Assembly: GCA_902798615.1 (NCBI GenBank)
Contig: CADBXL010000015.1
Location: 1 to 54,711 of the forward strand
DNA: 54,711 nt
From: an uncultured Bacteroidales bacterium
GTDB lineage: Bacteria > Bacteroidota > Bacteroidia > Bacteroidales > Bacteroidaceae
Direction: 5' to 3'
In this document: piece after piece, positions 1-7,871 of the stretch
Layout: each line of letters opens with the position of its first letter
How positions within the stretch are numbered: position 1 is the stretch's first letter
The notes under the pieces: generated by a model
Databases searched by the model: none
What the model was told of the DNA's origin: nothing
Seen by the model: the letters and a program-made list of their open reading frames with translations, nothing else
Made by a program: the position numbers and the translations under genes

Positions 1-87
1 ACCTCGAAGTGTTAAAATTTAGGAGAAGCTGATATTCAGCACTTTAGTTAGAGTTGTTTTGTGTTATTCATGGTTATTTAGGTATTG

Positions 88-1194
88 CTACATACAATCT
101 CTGAATGTGGATTTCCCAATGCTTGTCACAGATTCGGGAATGATGACAGAAGTAAGATCAGAGCGACCTGAGAATGCGAACTCGGCAACTCCATATATAT
201 ATTTTGGTAATGTTATGCTCTTGTCTGATCCGAAATAATCACAAACATAACTATTGCCTTTTGCATCCTTGCAGATTCTAAAATCACTTTCAATACTCAC
301 ATCATTATATACTACATCTGCATAATATGCAATATATCCGTAGCCCGAAGATCCCTTTTTAAGAGATAATGAAGAACTGTTAAAGATTTTCTTGAGACCA
401 GAGCAGCCTTCGAAAGCAGAACCTCCAATACTTGTCACGGAATTTGGAATTGTGATATTTTTGAGATTTGAGCAATTTTTGAAAGCAGAACCTCCAATAC
501 TTGTCACAGACTCTGGGATGGTGACAGAACTGAGACTTGTACAACCATAGAAAGCACTCTCTCCAATACTAGTCACAGACTCTGGGATAGTGACGGATTC
601 AAGCTTACGACAGCCATAGAAAGCAGACGGTCCAATACTCGTCACGGAATTAGGGATGGTGACGGAGGTGAGACCTGAGCAATTATAGAAAGCCTTCTCT
701 CCAATACCCGTCACAGAGTTTGGGATTATAAAAGAGGTGAGACTAGTGCAATTATAGAATGCATATTCTCCAATACTCGTCACAGAATTAGGGATGGTGA
801 CGGAGGTAAGTCTATAGCACAAAAAGAAAGCAGAACCTCCAATACTCGTCACAGAATTCGGAATTGTGATTGAAGTGAGGCTGGAGCATTCTGCGAAAGC
901 TGCACCTCCAATACTCGTCACAGATTCTGGAATTGTGATTGAGGTTAGACTGGTACAACGGCTAAAAGCACGATCTCCAATATTTGTCACTCCATTTTTA
1001 ATTACTGCTTTCTTGATCTTGTCTCGTTGAGAATACCAAGGACAACGATATGTATATGAATCATACTCATAGTTTGGCATATCTGTTCCTGATATAGTCA
1101 ATGTTCCATCATCAGATAAAGACCATGTAATCTTCGCATGGATTGTTCCAATAGAAAATACACAGAGGACAATAAGTGTTAAGATCTTTTTCAT
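88..1194 (-). CDS. BspA-like leucine-rich repeat surface/secreted protein
   Basis: 368 residues starting MKKILTLIVLCVFSIGTIHA, a Sec signal peptide. From about residue 60 to 275 there are nine 23-residue LRR_5 (Treponema/BspA-type) repeats of the form LTSVTIPNSVTSIGxxAFxxC, followed by a non-repeat stretch (275-340) and one last repeat. BspA family proteins are exported and bind host or bacterial surfaces; that role is inferred here. The protein stops in the middle of the last repeat (STFRDCM) and lacks any C-terminal sorting domain, so it may be 3'-truncated. At DNA level the repeats form a 69-bp tandem array. It has its own promoter about 400 nt upstream and a long structured leader. Confidence 0.88.
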   Translation of the reverse strand: MKKILTLIVLCVFSIGTIHAKITWSLSDDGTLTISGTDMPNYEYDSYTYRCPWYSQRDKIKKAVIKNGVTNIGDRAFSRCTSLTSITIPESVTSIGGAAFAECSSLTSITIPNSVTSIGGSAFFLCYRLTSVTIPNSVTSIGEYAFYNCTSLTSFIIPNSVTGIGEKAFYNCSGLTSVTIPNSVTSIGPSAFYGCRKLESVTIPESVTSIGESAFYGCTSLSSVTIPESVTSIGGSAFKNCSNLKNITIPNSVTSIGGSAFEGCSGLKKIFNSSSLSLKKGSSGYGYIAYYADVVYNDVSIESDFRICKDAKGNSYVCDYFGSDKSITLPKYIYGVAEFAFSGRSDLTSVIIPESVTSIGKSTFRDCM

Positions 1195-1206
1195 AGTAGG
1201 AAATAA

Positions 1207-1590
1207 ATGAAAAAAAGGGCGCAGACCTTCCGAATGTCTCGTCCTCTACTCTGGTATCGCCAAACACCGCGTTACTGACAAGTTTACGGAAAAGCCCATG
1301 CCCTAAACGGACATTGAACTTTTCGCTTACTTGTTCTCGTAACTAGAAATTGGCGATTTAGAGTAGAGAGAACAAGAGCAAAAGCTCTATGTTATATTAT
1401 ATTTCGAGAATCGGTAGTTGCTCACCCAAGGATTAGTAAAATAGATTTACAAACTCTTGCCGAGAAAGTCTGAGACTATCATCAGCATTGGGAAAAGCGT
1501 TACCGCTCGTCTGAGTTTATTCTGAAATGTACTTTCTGTTTCTTATTATTAAAGTTTAAATGGTTAATATTTGTTTATAACTTCTATCTG
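1207..1590 (-). ncRNA. Long structured leader RNA of the LRR gene (candidate pseudoknot)
   Basis: About 390 non-coding bases lie between the predicted start of transcription (near 1588) and the LRR start codon. Reading the minus strand, TTGTTCTC (1375-1368) pairs with GAGAACAA (1338-1331), and CTCTACTCT..ATCGCCAA (1368-1350) pairs with TTGGCGAT..AGAGTAGAG (1263-1244). The order a-b-a'-b' is an H-type pseudoknot with 8 and 17 paired bases. After it come a small hairpin around 1226-1242 and a run of seven T (near 1210) just before the coding region, so the RNA could act as a terminator-controlled leader or end as a separate RNA. I do not recognise the family. Confidence 0.6.
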
Positions 1591-1594
1591 AGTG

Positions 1595-1626
1595 CAAAAA
1601 TAAGCAAAATATCTGATTTCTCCAAA
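1595..1626 (-). promoter_or_regulatory. Promoter of the LRR gene
   Basis: On the minus strand TTTG (1626-1623), a spacer of exactly 20 bases, and TATTTTTG (1602-1595) match the Bacteroidetes -33/-7 promoter. It places transcription start near 1588, giving a leader of about 390 nt. Confidence 0.65.
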
Positions 1627-1750
1627 ATATTAGCACGAAATTTACTGAAATATATTTCCTGATAATTTATTTTCCTACAGATTTCAATGTATTTCTTGGT
1701 GTAATTTTCAAAAACGAAATGTTTTTAACGTATTTTTCTAAAAAATATTC

Positions 1751-1779
1751 TTGTTATTTGGCAAAATGTACTATCTTTG
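1751..1779 (+). promoter_or_regulatory. Promoter of the GlsB-like gene
   Basis: TTG at 1751-1753, an 18-base spacer, and TATCTTTG at 1772-1779. The leader of about 95 nt contains a GC-rich hairpin GTGTGAGG/TCCTCGCAC around 1831-1850. Confidence 0.55.
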
Positions 1780-1881
1780 CACTCATCAAATAACGTATGC
1801 AAGCCTATAGGATTGATTCGAATTTGAGGTTCGTGTGAGGAATCCTCGCACATTATGCTAATAACTAAACATTATTAATTT

Positions 1882-2124
1882 ATGTCAGGTCTAATTTCAA
1901 GTATTATTTGCGGTATTTTGGCAGGCTTCATTGCTTGCAAGTTGACAAACAAAGAAGGAAAAGGTTGCCTCGTAGATCTCTTCCTCGGTATTATCGGTGG
2001 TGTTGTAGGCGGCTGGGTATTTAGTCTGCTAGGAATAGGCGTAAACTCATTGATTGGCAGTATAGTATGTGCTGTAATCGGAGCAGTCATTGTGCTCTGG
2101 GCTTGTAACAAGCTGTTCAAATAA
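1882..2124 (+). CDS. GlsB/YeaQ/YmgE family small membrane protein
   Basis: 80 residues with the glycine-rich membrane pattern of this family: GILAGFIACKL near the start, FLGIIGGVVGGWVFSLLG in the middle and a last hydrophobic segment SIVCAVIGAVIVLWA. Members of the transglycosylase-associated family are small, three-helix inner-membrane proteins often linked to envelope stress; the exact role is unknown. It has its own promoter and is followed after 5 bases by the DUF1294 gene, so the two are probably co-transcribed. Confidence 0.85.
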   Translation: MSGLISSIICGILAGFIACKLTNKEGKGCLVDLFLGIIGGVVGGWVFSLLGIGVNSLIGSIVCAVIGAVIVLWACNKLFK

Positions 2125-2129
2125 GCAGT

Positions 2130-2390
2130 ATGCACCTTTTGTTATATTACTTCCTCGCCATCAACTTAATTGCCTTTTTCATATATGGCATTGACAAGTT
2201 GAAGGCGAGGAAAAATCTTTGGCGTATTCCCGAAACCACCCTCTTACTCCTTGCCGTTATTGGCGGTAGTATTGGTGCATGGATGGGAATGTATGTATGG
2301 CATCATAAGACCATGCACTTGAAATTCAAGTATGGCGTGCCTGTCATATTGGCGTTGCAGATTGCGATAGGGGTGTATCTTCAACTATAG
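2130..2390 (+). CDS. DUF1294 membrane protein
   Basis: 86 residues with two or three membrane helices. The motif IYGIDKLKARKNLWRIPE followed by GGSIGAWMGMYVWHHKT is typical of DUF1294, whose function is not known. It begins 5 bases after the GlsB-like gene and ends in a GC-rich inverted repeat that probably ends the transcript. Confidence 0.85.
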   Translation: MHLLLYYFLAINLIAFFIYGIDKLKARKNLWRIPETTLLLLAVIGGSIGAWMGMYVWHHKTMHLKFKYGVPVILALQIAIGVYLQL

Positions 2391-2399
2391 CGACCTCGG

Positions 2400-2543
2400 C
2401 CCCTCACCTGCCCTGCGGGCATCCTCTCCCCAAGGGGCGAGGAGAAAGTTACATTTTATCGCTTACGAAGATTCCCTTAAGGGATTATTACTAAATTCCC
2501 CCTCGCCCCTTGGGGAGAGGGTGTCCGTAGGACGGGTGAGGGG
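2400..2543. repeat. 43-bp inverted repeat (REP-like)
   Basis: The arms 2400-2442 and 2501-2543 are near-perfect inverted copies containing CCTCTCCCCAAGGGGCGAGG, each arm itself partly palindromic, separated by a 58-base loop. It lies between the convergent DUF1294 and nitroreductase genes and could work as a two-way terminator. Shorter related GC-rich hairpins occur at about 3795-3815 and 39917-39945. Confidence 0.75.
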
Positions 2544-2560
2544 CTGTTGGTGAGGGGCTT

Positions 2561-3109
2561 TTACTTCACCCACACCACATAGTCGTCTTTTCGTGGCTTT
2601 TGCGGCTTCAAGGCATCGGGAGCGGCATATCCGAGGATGCAGTTGCCAATACCCTCGTATTCTTCGGTTATTCCAAGTTCACGAAGGATAGCCCTACCCT
2701 CTTCTGTCTCAAAAGACTCCTTTGCCCGATGAATCCAGCAGGAACCAAGTCCGAGACTATTGGCTGCAATCATCATGTTCTCCATAACGAGAGAACCGTC
2801 ATAGATACGTGTTCCGACATCCTTACGTGCAAGTACAACAAGCACAACGGGAGCACCATAGAAAGGGTCGTTATGACCCGATGAGGTGGTTAGGTTCCTG
2901 TCAATTACAAGCTGAAGGTTCAGATTGCTCAAACGGTCGCGCATTTCCCTATTGGTGACGGCGATGATGATTGGCGACTGCTTGTTCATTCCAGAAGGGG
3001 CGTATGTGCCAGCTTTTACAACTTCCTCGACAAGTTCCATAGGTACTGGTTTGTCAAGGTATTTCTTCACACTTCTGCGTGAGATGATATCCTCAATGGT
3101 CTTATTCAT
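2561..3109 (-). CDS. Nitroreductase family protein
   Basis: 182 residues of a compact FMN-dependent nitroreductase. It begins MNKTIEDIISRRSVKKYLDKP, with the RRSVKKY FMN-binding pattern, then GTYAPSGMNKQSP, and in the C-terminal half ANSLGLGSCWIHRA. The family uses NAD(P)H to reduce nitro groups, quinones or flavins; the substrate cannot be told from sequence. It is transcribed away from the esterase at 3168 and converges with DUF1294. The same domain is found fused to a peroxidase at 20545. Confidence 0.9.
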   Translation of the reverse strand: MNKTIEDIISRRSVKKYLDKPVPMELVEEVVKAGTYAPSGMNKQSPIIIAVTNREMRDRLSNLNLQLVIDRNLTTSSGHNDPFYGAPVVLVVLARKDVGTRIYDGSLVMENMMIAANSLGLGSCWIHRAKESFETEEGRAILRELGITEEYEGIGNCILGYAAPDALKPQKPRKDDYVVWVK

Positions 3110-3167
3110 AATTATGTTAATTTTTTAGTTGATAGTCAACCCCTTTACTCTTTATAGTTTACTCCAA

Positions 3168-3839
3168 ATGCAAACAAATATAGGAGGCAGAAACTGCCAT
3201 ATAATCGGTGAAAACAAGGCTGGAGAGGCTGTTATCGTCAAGCCTCTTGGCGAGTTCGAGCGATTACTGATAGAGGATGAGTGCAAGCTCATTGCCGAAC
3301 GTTCTTCCGTGCCATTCTGTATGGTCGCCTTTGAAGTTACAGAGACAGACCTGCGTCCTGAAGGTGCAGAAGAAACATTCTTGTATCTCGAAAAAACATT
3401 ACTCCCCTACATACAAGCCAATCTGCATCCTAAAACTCTCATCCTTGGAGGCTATTCGCTTGGCGGACTCTTTGCCCTATGGAGCGTGACTCGCACAGAT
3501 GCCTTTGATGCAGTGTTTGCAGGTTCGCCTTCTCTATGGATGGAAGGCTGGAATGAGTATGCTGACGCACATCCTTTGAAAGTGAAGTATGCTTATATGA
3601 GTCTGGGAAATAAAGAAGAATGTACCCGCAAACAACCATTCTGTATTATCGGTGACAGGGTAAGACAACAACACAAGCGCCATGAAACGCAATTGGGAGC
3701 TGACCACTGTATCCTTGAATGGAATGAGGGCGGGCACTTCAATGAGATAGAACTACGCAAGGCAAAAGGATTTGCGTGGTGTTTGAGACATACCCCGTCC
3801 CTCCCCAAGGGAGGGACTTTTATCTCTCCACCTGTGTGA
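3168..3839 (+). CDS. Alpha/beta hydrolase, esterase-like
   Basis: 223 residues from the ATG at 3168; a TTG start at 3129 would add 13 residues with no signal of use. The segment LILGGYSLGGLFALWS holds the nucleophile elbow GYSLGG (Ser), followed by FAGSPSLW; a late HF of the segment EGGHFNEIE is a likely catalytic His. This fits the Fes/IroE-like putative esterases. No signal peptide is visible, so it is probably cytoplasmic. The last 15 or so residues (SLPKGGTF) are encoded by a GC-rich hairpin of the REP type, and the 3' end overlaps that of the flavodoxin gene by 20 bases. Confidence 0.75.
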   Translation: MQTNIGGRNCHIIGENKAGEAVIVKPLGEFERLLIEDECKLIAERSSVPFCMVAFEVTETDLRPEGAEETFLYLEKTLLPYIQANLHPKTLILGGYSLGGLFALWSVTRTDAFDAVFAGSPSLWMEGWNEYADAHPLKVKYAYMSLGNKEECTRKQPFCIIGDRVRQQHKRHETQLGADHCILEWNEGGHFNEIELRKAKGFAWCLRHTPSLPKGGTFISPPV

Positions 3840-4644
3840 ACTCTGGCACACAACCCTCTGCATTGCCCTTTGTAACATAGATGAGCTGTTTACTCTCCCT
3901 ACCCTGCATATCCTTGCTGTTGCAAGTGAAGAGGTATTCTGTGGCATTGTCGAGTGAACGTGTACCAACGGTTGAAGGAGTTCCCAACGGCATAGGATAG
4001 TCTCCGCAAGCCTTGTCGAATATAGCTTTTTCTTCAGCAGAAACGGCATGTTGTGCAGAGAATGCAGGAAGTTGTTGTTTCTTACCCTTCAAAACTCCTA
4101 CATTTACGAGGAAAGCCTCAACCTCTGCTTCTGCCTTATCCACACGTGCAGCTCTTACGCCATACCAAGAAGATGTAACGGTTGTTTCTGGTAATGCAGC
4201 CTTCAGATCGGCAACGCTTGTATTGCCACCGCTTCCGAATGAGCAGAACGGAATAACGACCTTGCCCTTGAGATTGTTGGACTTGATGAAACTATGGATT
4301 GGACCGGCATAGGTGCCTGCCCATACAGGATAGCCCACATAGAGAGTGTCATAGTCGGCTACCTTTGCAGTCAGAGGCTTAAGGTCGCGGAACTTGTCGT
4401 TCCTGCGCTCTTCCATAAACGCACCAGCAATGGCACCCATGTCTCCTGTGTAAGGTTTTACAGGTTGTAGGCGCTCAATATCGGCACCAGTTTTCTTCTG
4501 TATGATATTTGCTACTTTATCAGTATTGCCCGACAGAGAGTAATAAACTACAAGCGAGTGTTTCTTGTTTCCTGCTTGTGACTGATTGGCAGTGCAAGCT
4601 ATGAGAGCAACCACAGTACTGAATAATAATACTTTCTTCTTCAT
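3820..4644 (-). CDS. Flavodoxin-domain lipoprotein
   Basis: 274 residues. The N terminus has a lipobox (ALIAC) after a hydrophobic stretch, so the protein is probably lipid-anchored. The flavodoxin P-loop-like FMN site is seen in VVYYSLSGNTDKVA (residues about 33-46), followed by TLYVGYPVWAGT and PFCSFGSGGNTSVADL. After residue 195 there is a C-terminal extension ending VTKGNAEGCVPEFTQVER. Electron transfer with FMN is known for the fold; the partner is unknown, although two nitroreductases and a flavin reductase lie nearby. Confidence 0.85.
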   Translation of the reverse strand: MKKKVLLFSTVVALIACTANQSQAGNKKHSLVVYYSLSGNTDKVANIIQKKTGADIERLQPVKPYTGDMGAIAGAFMEERRNDKFRDLKPLTAKVADYDTLYVGYPVWAGTYAGPIHSFIKSNNLKGKVVIPFCSFGSGGNTSVADLKAALPETTVTSSWYGVRAARVDKAEAEVEAFLVNVGVLKGKKQQLPAFSAQHAVSAEEKAIFDKACGDYPMPLGTPSTVGTRSLDNATEYLFTCNSKDMQGRESKQLIYVTKGNAEGCVPEFTQVER

Positions 4645-4720
4645 TTGAATATTATATTTAGCTATTAGTTTTCACTGATTATAATACGTTTATACTGACA
4701 AAAGGTTTAGTAGTACGAGA

Positions 4721-4757
4721 AAAAAATAAAGGTGCCACCAATAATATAGAGCACCTT
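4721..4757 (-). terminator. Terminator of the 4782-5276 gene
   Basis: On the minus strand AAGGTGC pairs with GCACCTT and is followed by TATTTTTTT, a Rho-independent terminator 25 bases after the stop codon of the lipoprotein gene. Confidence 0.75.
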
Positions 4758-4781
4758 ATATTAAAACCGCTATTGTTTAAT

Positions 4782-5276
4782 TTACTTCTTTCGGATATAG
4801 GTATTATCTTCCTCACCGTCAACGGTAAAGGAACTCAAGACGAGGGTATCGCCATTAGCAGAGAGGGAATAGCGAGCCTGCATGAAATTATTCATGTCGG
4901 CAACATTTTCCAACACCTCAAGACCATGCCATTCCCAGTCCTGATATTCTTCAAAGTCATATACCTGAACCTTGGCGAGCTTAACTTTATCGTTTTCCGT
5001 ACAGAAATCACACTTGACCTTATGGCATACACCGTCAGCATCAATAAATTTAGCATCCAAGGCTTTTTTCTTAGCGTATAGTGTAGAAGTAACCTTACCA
5101 TTTGACTGGAAAGTTATTTCTTCGCGGAATCCGTTTTTGCTATCCTGAGAGACCCATGTGCCTACAATTCCTTCATCGAGAACATTCTCTGGTTTTTCCT
5201 CATTATGACATGATGCCAGAATATTTGTAAGTACGAGAGTCAAAACAAAAGCGAGAAGATTTTTAATTTTTCTCAT
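4782..5276 (-). CDS. Lipocalin-like lipoprotein of unknown function
   Basis: 164 residues with a signal peptide and lipobox (NILASC, Cys 23). The mature part starts acidic and continues VGTWVSQDS, a lipocalin-like opening, with alternating beta-strand pattern to the end (DTLVLSSFTVDGEEDNTYIRKK). Such small lipoproteins are common in Bacteroidales and have no assigned function. A -7 box TATATTTG lies at 5318-5325 on the minus strand, and further copies of a -7 box are present in the tandem repeat behind it. Confidence 0.75.
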   Translation of the reverse strand: MRKIKNLLAFVLTLVLTNILASCHNEEKPENVLDEGIVGTWVSQDSKNGFREEITFQSNGKVTSTLYAKKKALDAKFIDADGVCHKVKCDFCTENDKVKLAKVQVYDFEEYQDWEWHGLEVLENVADMNNFMQARYSLSANGDTLVLSSFTVDGEEDNTYIRKK

Positions 5277-5337
5277 CTATTTTGCTGTATTTAAAGATTT
5301 TGATTTCAGCTGAAGTTATGCAAATATACCTTCTCAG

Positions 5338-5495
5338 TGCAAAGATGCGAAGCATCTTCGCACGAAAGCAATAGGGCGTGTCGCTCGAAAAACGGTGCCC
5401 GATTTATATTGCTGAATGCAAAGTTACGAAGCATCTTCGCACGAAAGCAATAGGGTATGTCGCTCGAAGAACGGTGCCCGATTGATATTGCTGAG
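5338..5495. repeat. 79-bp tandem repeat carrying promoter-like boxes
   Basis: Two copies of a 79-bp unit (5338-5416 and 5417-5495) plus the first bases of a third. Each contains GAAGCATCTTCGCACGAAAG and GAACGGTGCCCGAT-like segments. The first copy has the hairpin TGCGAAG/CTTCGCA. On the minus strand copies two and three start with TAACTTTG, a -7 box. It lies directly upstream of the lipoprotein gene at 5276. Confidence 0.85.
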
Positions 5496-5922
5496 TGCAA
5501 AGTTACAATTTTTTCTGAAATATTATTACTTTTTCCACGAAAAAATACGAAAAACAGGATATTTTTTATAGAATCAGGGATTTTACGAATTATGAATTAC
5601 GAATTTTGTTTCGCTTGTGTAAATATAACAAAAACAGAAAAAACGCCTTCAAGTTTGTATGCTTCTGCAAAGCCTATGCCGTCTTGCTTGTATGAAAGCC
5701 TTGTAAGCGTTTGGTTTCCAGTCTTTCATCCATTCTAATCGTCGCCCTCTGCGAGGTTTGGAAAGTTGAAGAAAAAAACAAGAAAAAGCAAATCATTTAA
5801 GGTAGTCTGATTTAAATTTTAATCAATTAGAGATAACAGCCCTAACGCACAGCTCTGTAAAATGTCGCACCTTTGGTACTTGCAGAGAACAGAAAAGTGA
5901 ATTGGGGGTAAATTAAACTAGC
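5496..5922. other. Non-coding stretch without recognisable gene
   Basis: AT-rich sequence with no convincing open reading frame on either strand; the 93-codon plus-strand frame here has no start region, promoter or family signal. I see no RNA gene. Confidence 0.5.
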
Positions 5923-6221
5923 AATTTAACGTGAGTTCGACGAAAATAAACGCTGCGCTTGGCTACATGAATTTCCATGAATTATCGTGAATTTATCGTT
6001 AATTTTTATCCCGACTTGCGTAGCTTGTTGAGCTTCAGCGAAAAATAATTCGAATATTCGTAAAAATCGGGACAGAGAAAAAATAATTCGTGAAAAATTT
6101 CATGAGTATTAATGGTAATTATTCGCTGAAGCTCATCAAGCTGAAGCAAGTCGTGTAGCTCCACGCAGTGGTTAAGGCAGCTTGCTGTCATTCGTAGAAT
6201 TCATCGAACTGACGTTAAATT
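5923..6221. repeat. 299-bp imperfect palindrome (MITE-like)
   Basis: The outer ends AATTTAACGTgAGTTCGAcGAA (5923 on) and its inverted form (ending 6221) match at all but two of 22 positions. An inner arm pair, 6012-6042 (CGACTTGC..GAGCTTCAGCGAA) and 6122-6153, is also inverted. The loop of about 80 bases and the flanks contain repeated ATTCGTGAA and TTCATGA words. There is no open reading frame. This is the shape of a non-autonomous transposable element or a large hairpin. Confidence 0.75.
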
Positions 6222-6350
6222 ATAAAAAACAAACAGAGGTTGACACAGATTAAACTCTAAGACATTAAGGTGGGAGATGTTTTGCCTTATACAACTTGTG
6301 AAAGTTGAGTTAAAAACTGTATATTGTAGCATTTTTCGGAAAAAAAAACA

Positions 6351-6358
6351 TATCTTTG
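6351..6358 (+). promoter_or_regulatory. -7 box of the phosphodiesterase operon
   Basis: TATCTTTG; a possible -33 TTG lies at 6324-6326 with a longer than usual 24-base spacer. The resulting leader is about 135 nt and contains a short CATGT/ACATG hairpin near 6464-6481. Confidence 0.45.
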
Positions 6359-6500
6359 TGCTCAGAAAACAAGATGCGTAACAGTTGTAATAGCTGATTC
6401 GCACATTTTCTTCATCAAGAGGATTGCATAAAAACTAAAGTTATGACCAATGGTTGCCGGAGCATGTCCTGAGACTACATGGTCAAATACAGATTAAGAA

Positions 6501-7826
6501 ATGCTGAGGATTTTTTCTTTGTCGATACTCACTATATTCTGCCTTTATGCTTCAGCAAGACAGAGGGTGATACTCATAACGATTGACGGTTTACGAAACG
6601 ACATACTCACAAATGCCAGTCAACCGGCACCTTTCCTGCATGAGATGATGCGGAAATCCATATACGTGGCAAATGTCATAGGAGTGAATCCAACTATGAC
6701 ATATCCATCGCACACAACATTGGTAACGGGCTCTACCCCACTTGAGCATGGTATTCATTGTAACCGTCAGTTTCAATACAACAGAGCGGAACCGGCTCTT
6801 TACCATTGGTATGCAGATAGCATCCGCACAAAGACATTGTGGCAGACAGTAAAGGAAAAAGGCGGCACGACGGCTTCTATTTTCTGGCCGGTTACCACAG
6901 GAAGTAAATGGATTGACTTCAACCTGCCAGAATACTTCCCTACCAAGCCGGTCAACGTGAGCGGAATGGATTATATACGTCCGGTATGTACCCCAAAGGA
7001 TATCATGGCGGAGCTTGAACGTGAGGCTACGGGACATCTGTCAGACACGACCCTACGTGCGGGTTCTTTCCAGTATGATGCCAAGGTGGCAAGTATGGTG
7101 AACTATCTCACGAATCGCTATAAGCCCGATTTTATGACCGTTCACCTTGTGACAACCGACTATAAGCAGCACGAAACGGGTATCTGTTCTTATGAGACAC
7201 AGCAATCAGTTGCAGCAGCCGACCATGCAATAGGTCTTATTCTTGAGAATCTTGAATATACGCATCAGAAGGATAGCGTAACGATAATCGTTACAGGAGA
7301 TCATGGCTTTACACAGGGACGCTATCGTCTGCACCCAAATACACTGCTCGTAAGCAATGGTATGCTAAGCGAACATCCAGGTGGAGACTGGCAGGCATGT
7401 TTCAACTCTCTCGGGGCAGCAGCTTATATGTATGTCAATCCGAGCCTTTCTTCAAAGCAGAAAACGCGCTGCATAGAGAAGGTGAAGGCAATTCTGACAG
7501 AGCAACCAGACTCGGTAAAATCGCTGTATAATATATTGACGGGCAAGGATATTATTGCGATAAATGGAGATCCTACGGCAGTTCTCTGTCTTGCGCCTGT
7601 ATCAGGTGCAGGATGCTCAAACAACCGAAAGGGCAAATTTGTAACAGACTTCAATGGTGGTCTTCACGGGTATGTGTATCTAACTGAGACAAAAGCATAT
7701 GACCCAACTTCGCTCATCATTTACGGGAACATAGACAGGAACATTATCAAGCGTTTCCTCTCAGCCCCAGATACGATTCAGCAAACATCAGTCGCACCAC
7801 TGATTCTACGTATTATGGAAATGTAA
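6501..7826 (+). CDS. Type I phosphodiesterase/nucleotide pyrophosphatase (alkaline phosphatase superfamily)
   Basis: 441 residues, with a signal peptide ending near LYASA. The metal-binding and catalytic residues of the ENPP family are all visible: ITIDGLRND (Asp), TYPSHTTLVTG (nucleophile Thr), TTDYKQHETG (Asp, His), VTGDHGF (Asp-His) and a late LHG (His). The family is a two-zinc hydrolase of phosphodiester or pyrophosphate bonds, here predicted periplasmic. It heads a plus-strand run; the next gene, a metallo-beta-lactamase-fold protein, starts 45 bases later. Confidence 0.9.
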   Translation: MLRIFSLSILTIFCLYASARQRVILITIDGLRNDILTNASQPAPFLHEMMRKSIYVANVIGVNPTMTYPSHTTLVTGSTPLEHGIHCNRQFQYNRAEPALYHWYADSIRTKTLWQTVKEKGGTTASIFWPVTTGSKWIDFNLPEYFPTKPVNVSGMDYIRPVCTPKDIMAELEREATGHLSDTTLRAGSFQYDAKVASMVNYLTNRYKPDFMTVHLVTTDYKQHETGICSYETQQSVAAADHAIGLILENLEYTHQKDSVTIIVTGDHGFTQGRYRLHPNTLLVSNGMLSEHPGGDWQACFNSLGAAAYMYVNPSLSSKQKTRCIEKVKAILTEQPDSVKSLYNILTGKDIIAINGDPTAVLCLAPVSGAGCSNNRKGKFVTDFNGGLHGYVYLTETKAYDPTSLIIYGNIDRNIIKRFLSAPDTIQQTSVAPLILRIMEM

Positions 7827-7871
7827 AATATAATCAACAATCAAAGTAATAACTAATAAAAAATTTCATCT

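Noticed and set aside
1208-1279. 23-codon frame inside the LRR leader (plus strand)
   Set aside because: Overlaps the paired stems of the leader; no promoter on that strand and no family signal.
88-1600. Diversity-generating retroelement acting on the LRR gene
   Set aside because: No reverse transcriptase or template repeat in the window; similarity among repeats is explained by the LRR unit.
5457-5738. 93-codon plus-strand frame
   Set aside because: Starts within the 79-bp repeat, has no promoter and unusual composition.
6440-6500. TPP riboswitch-like CTGAGA in the phosphodiesterase leader
   Set aside because: The remaining conserved parts of the TPP element are absent; only a short CATGT hairpin is present.
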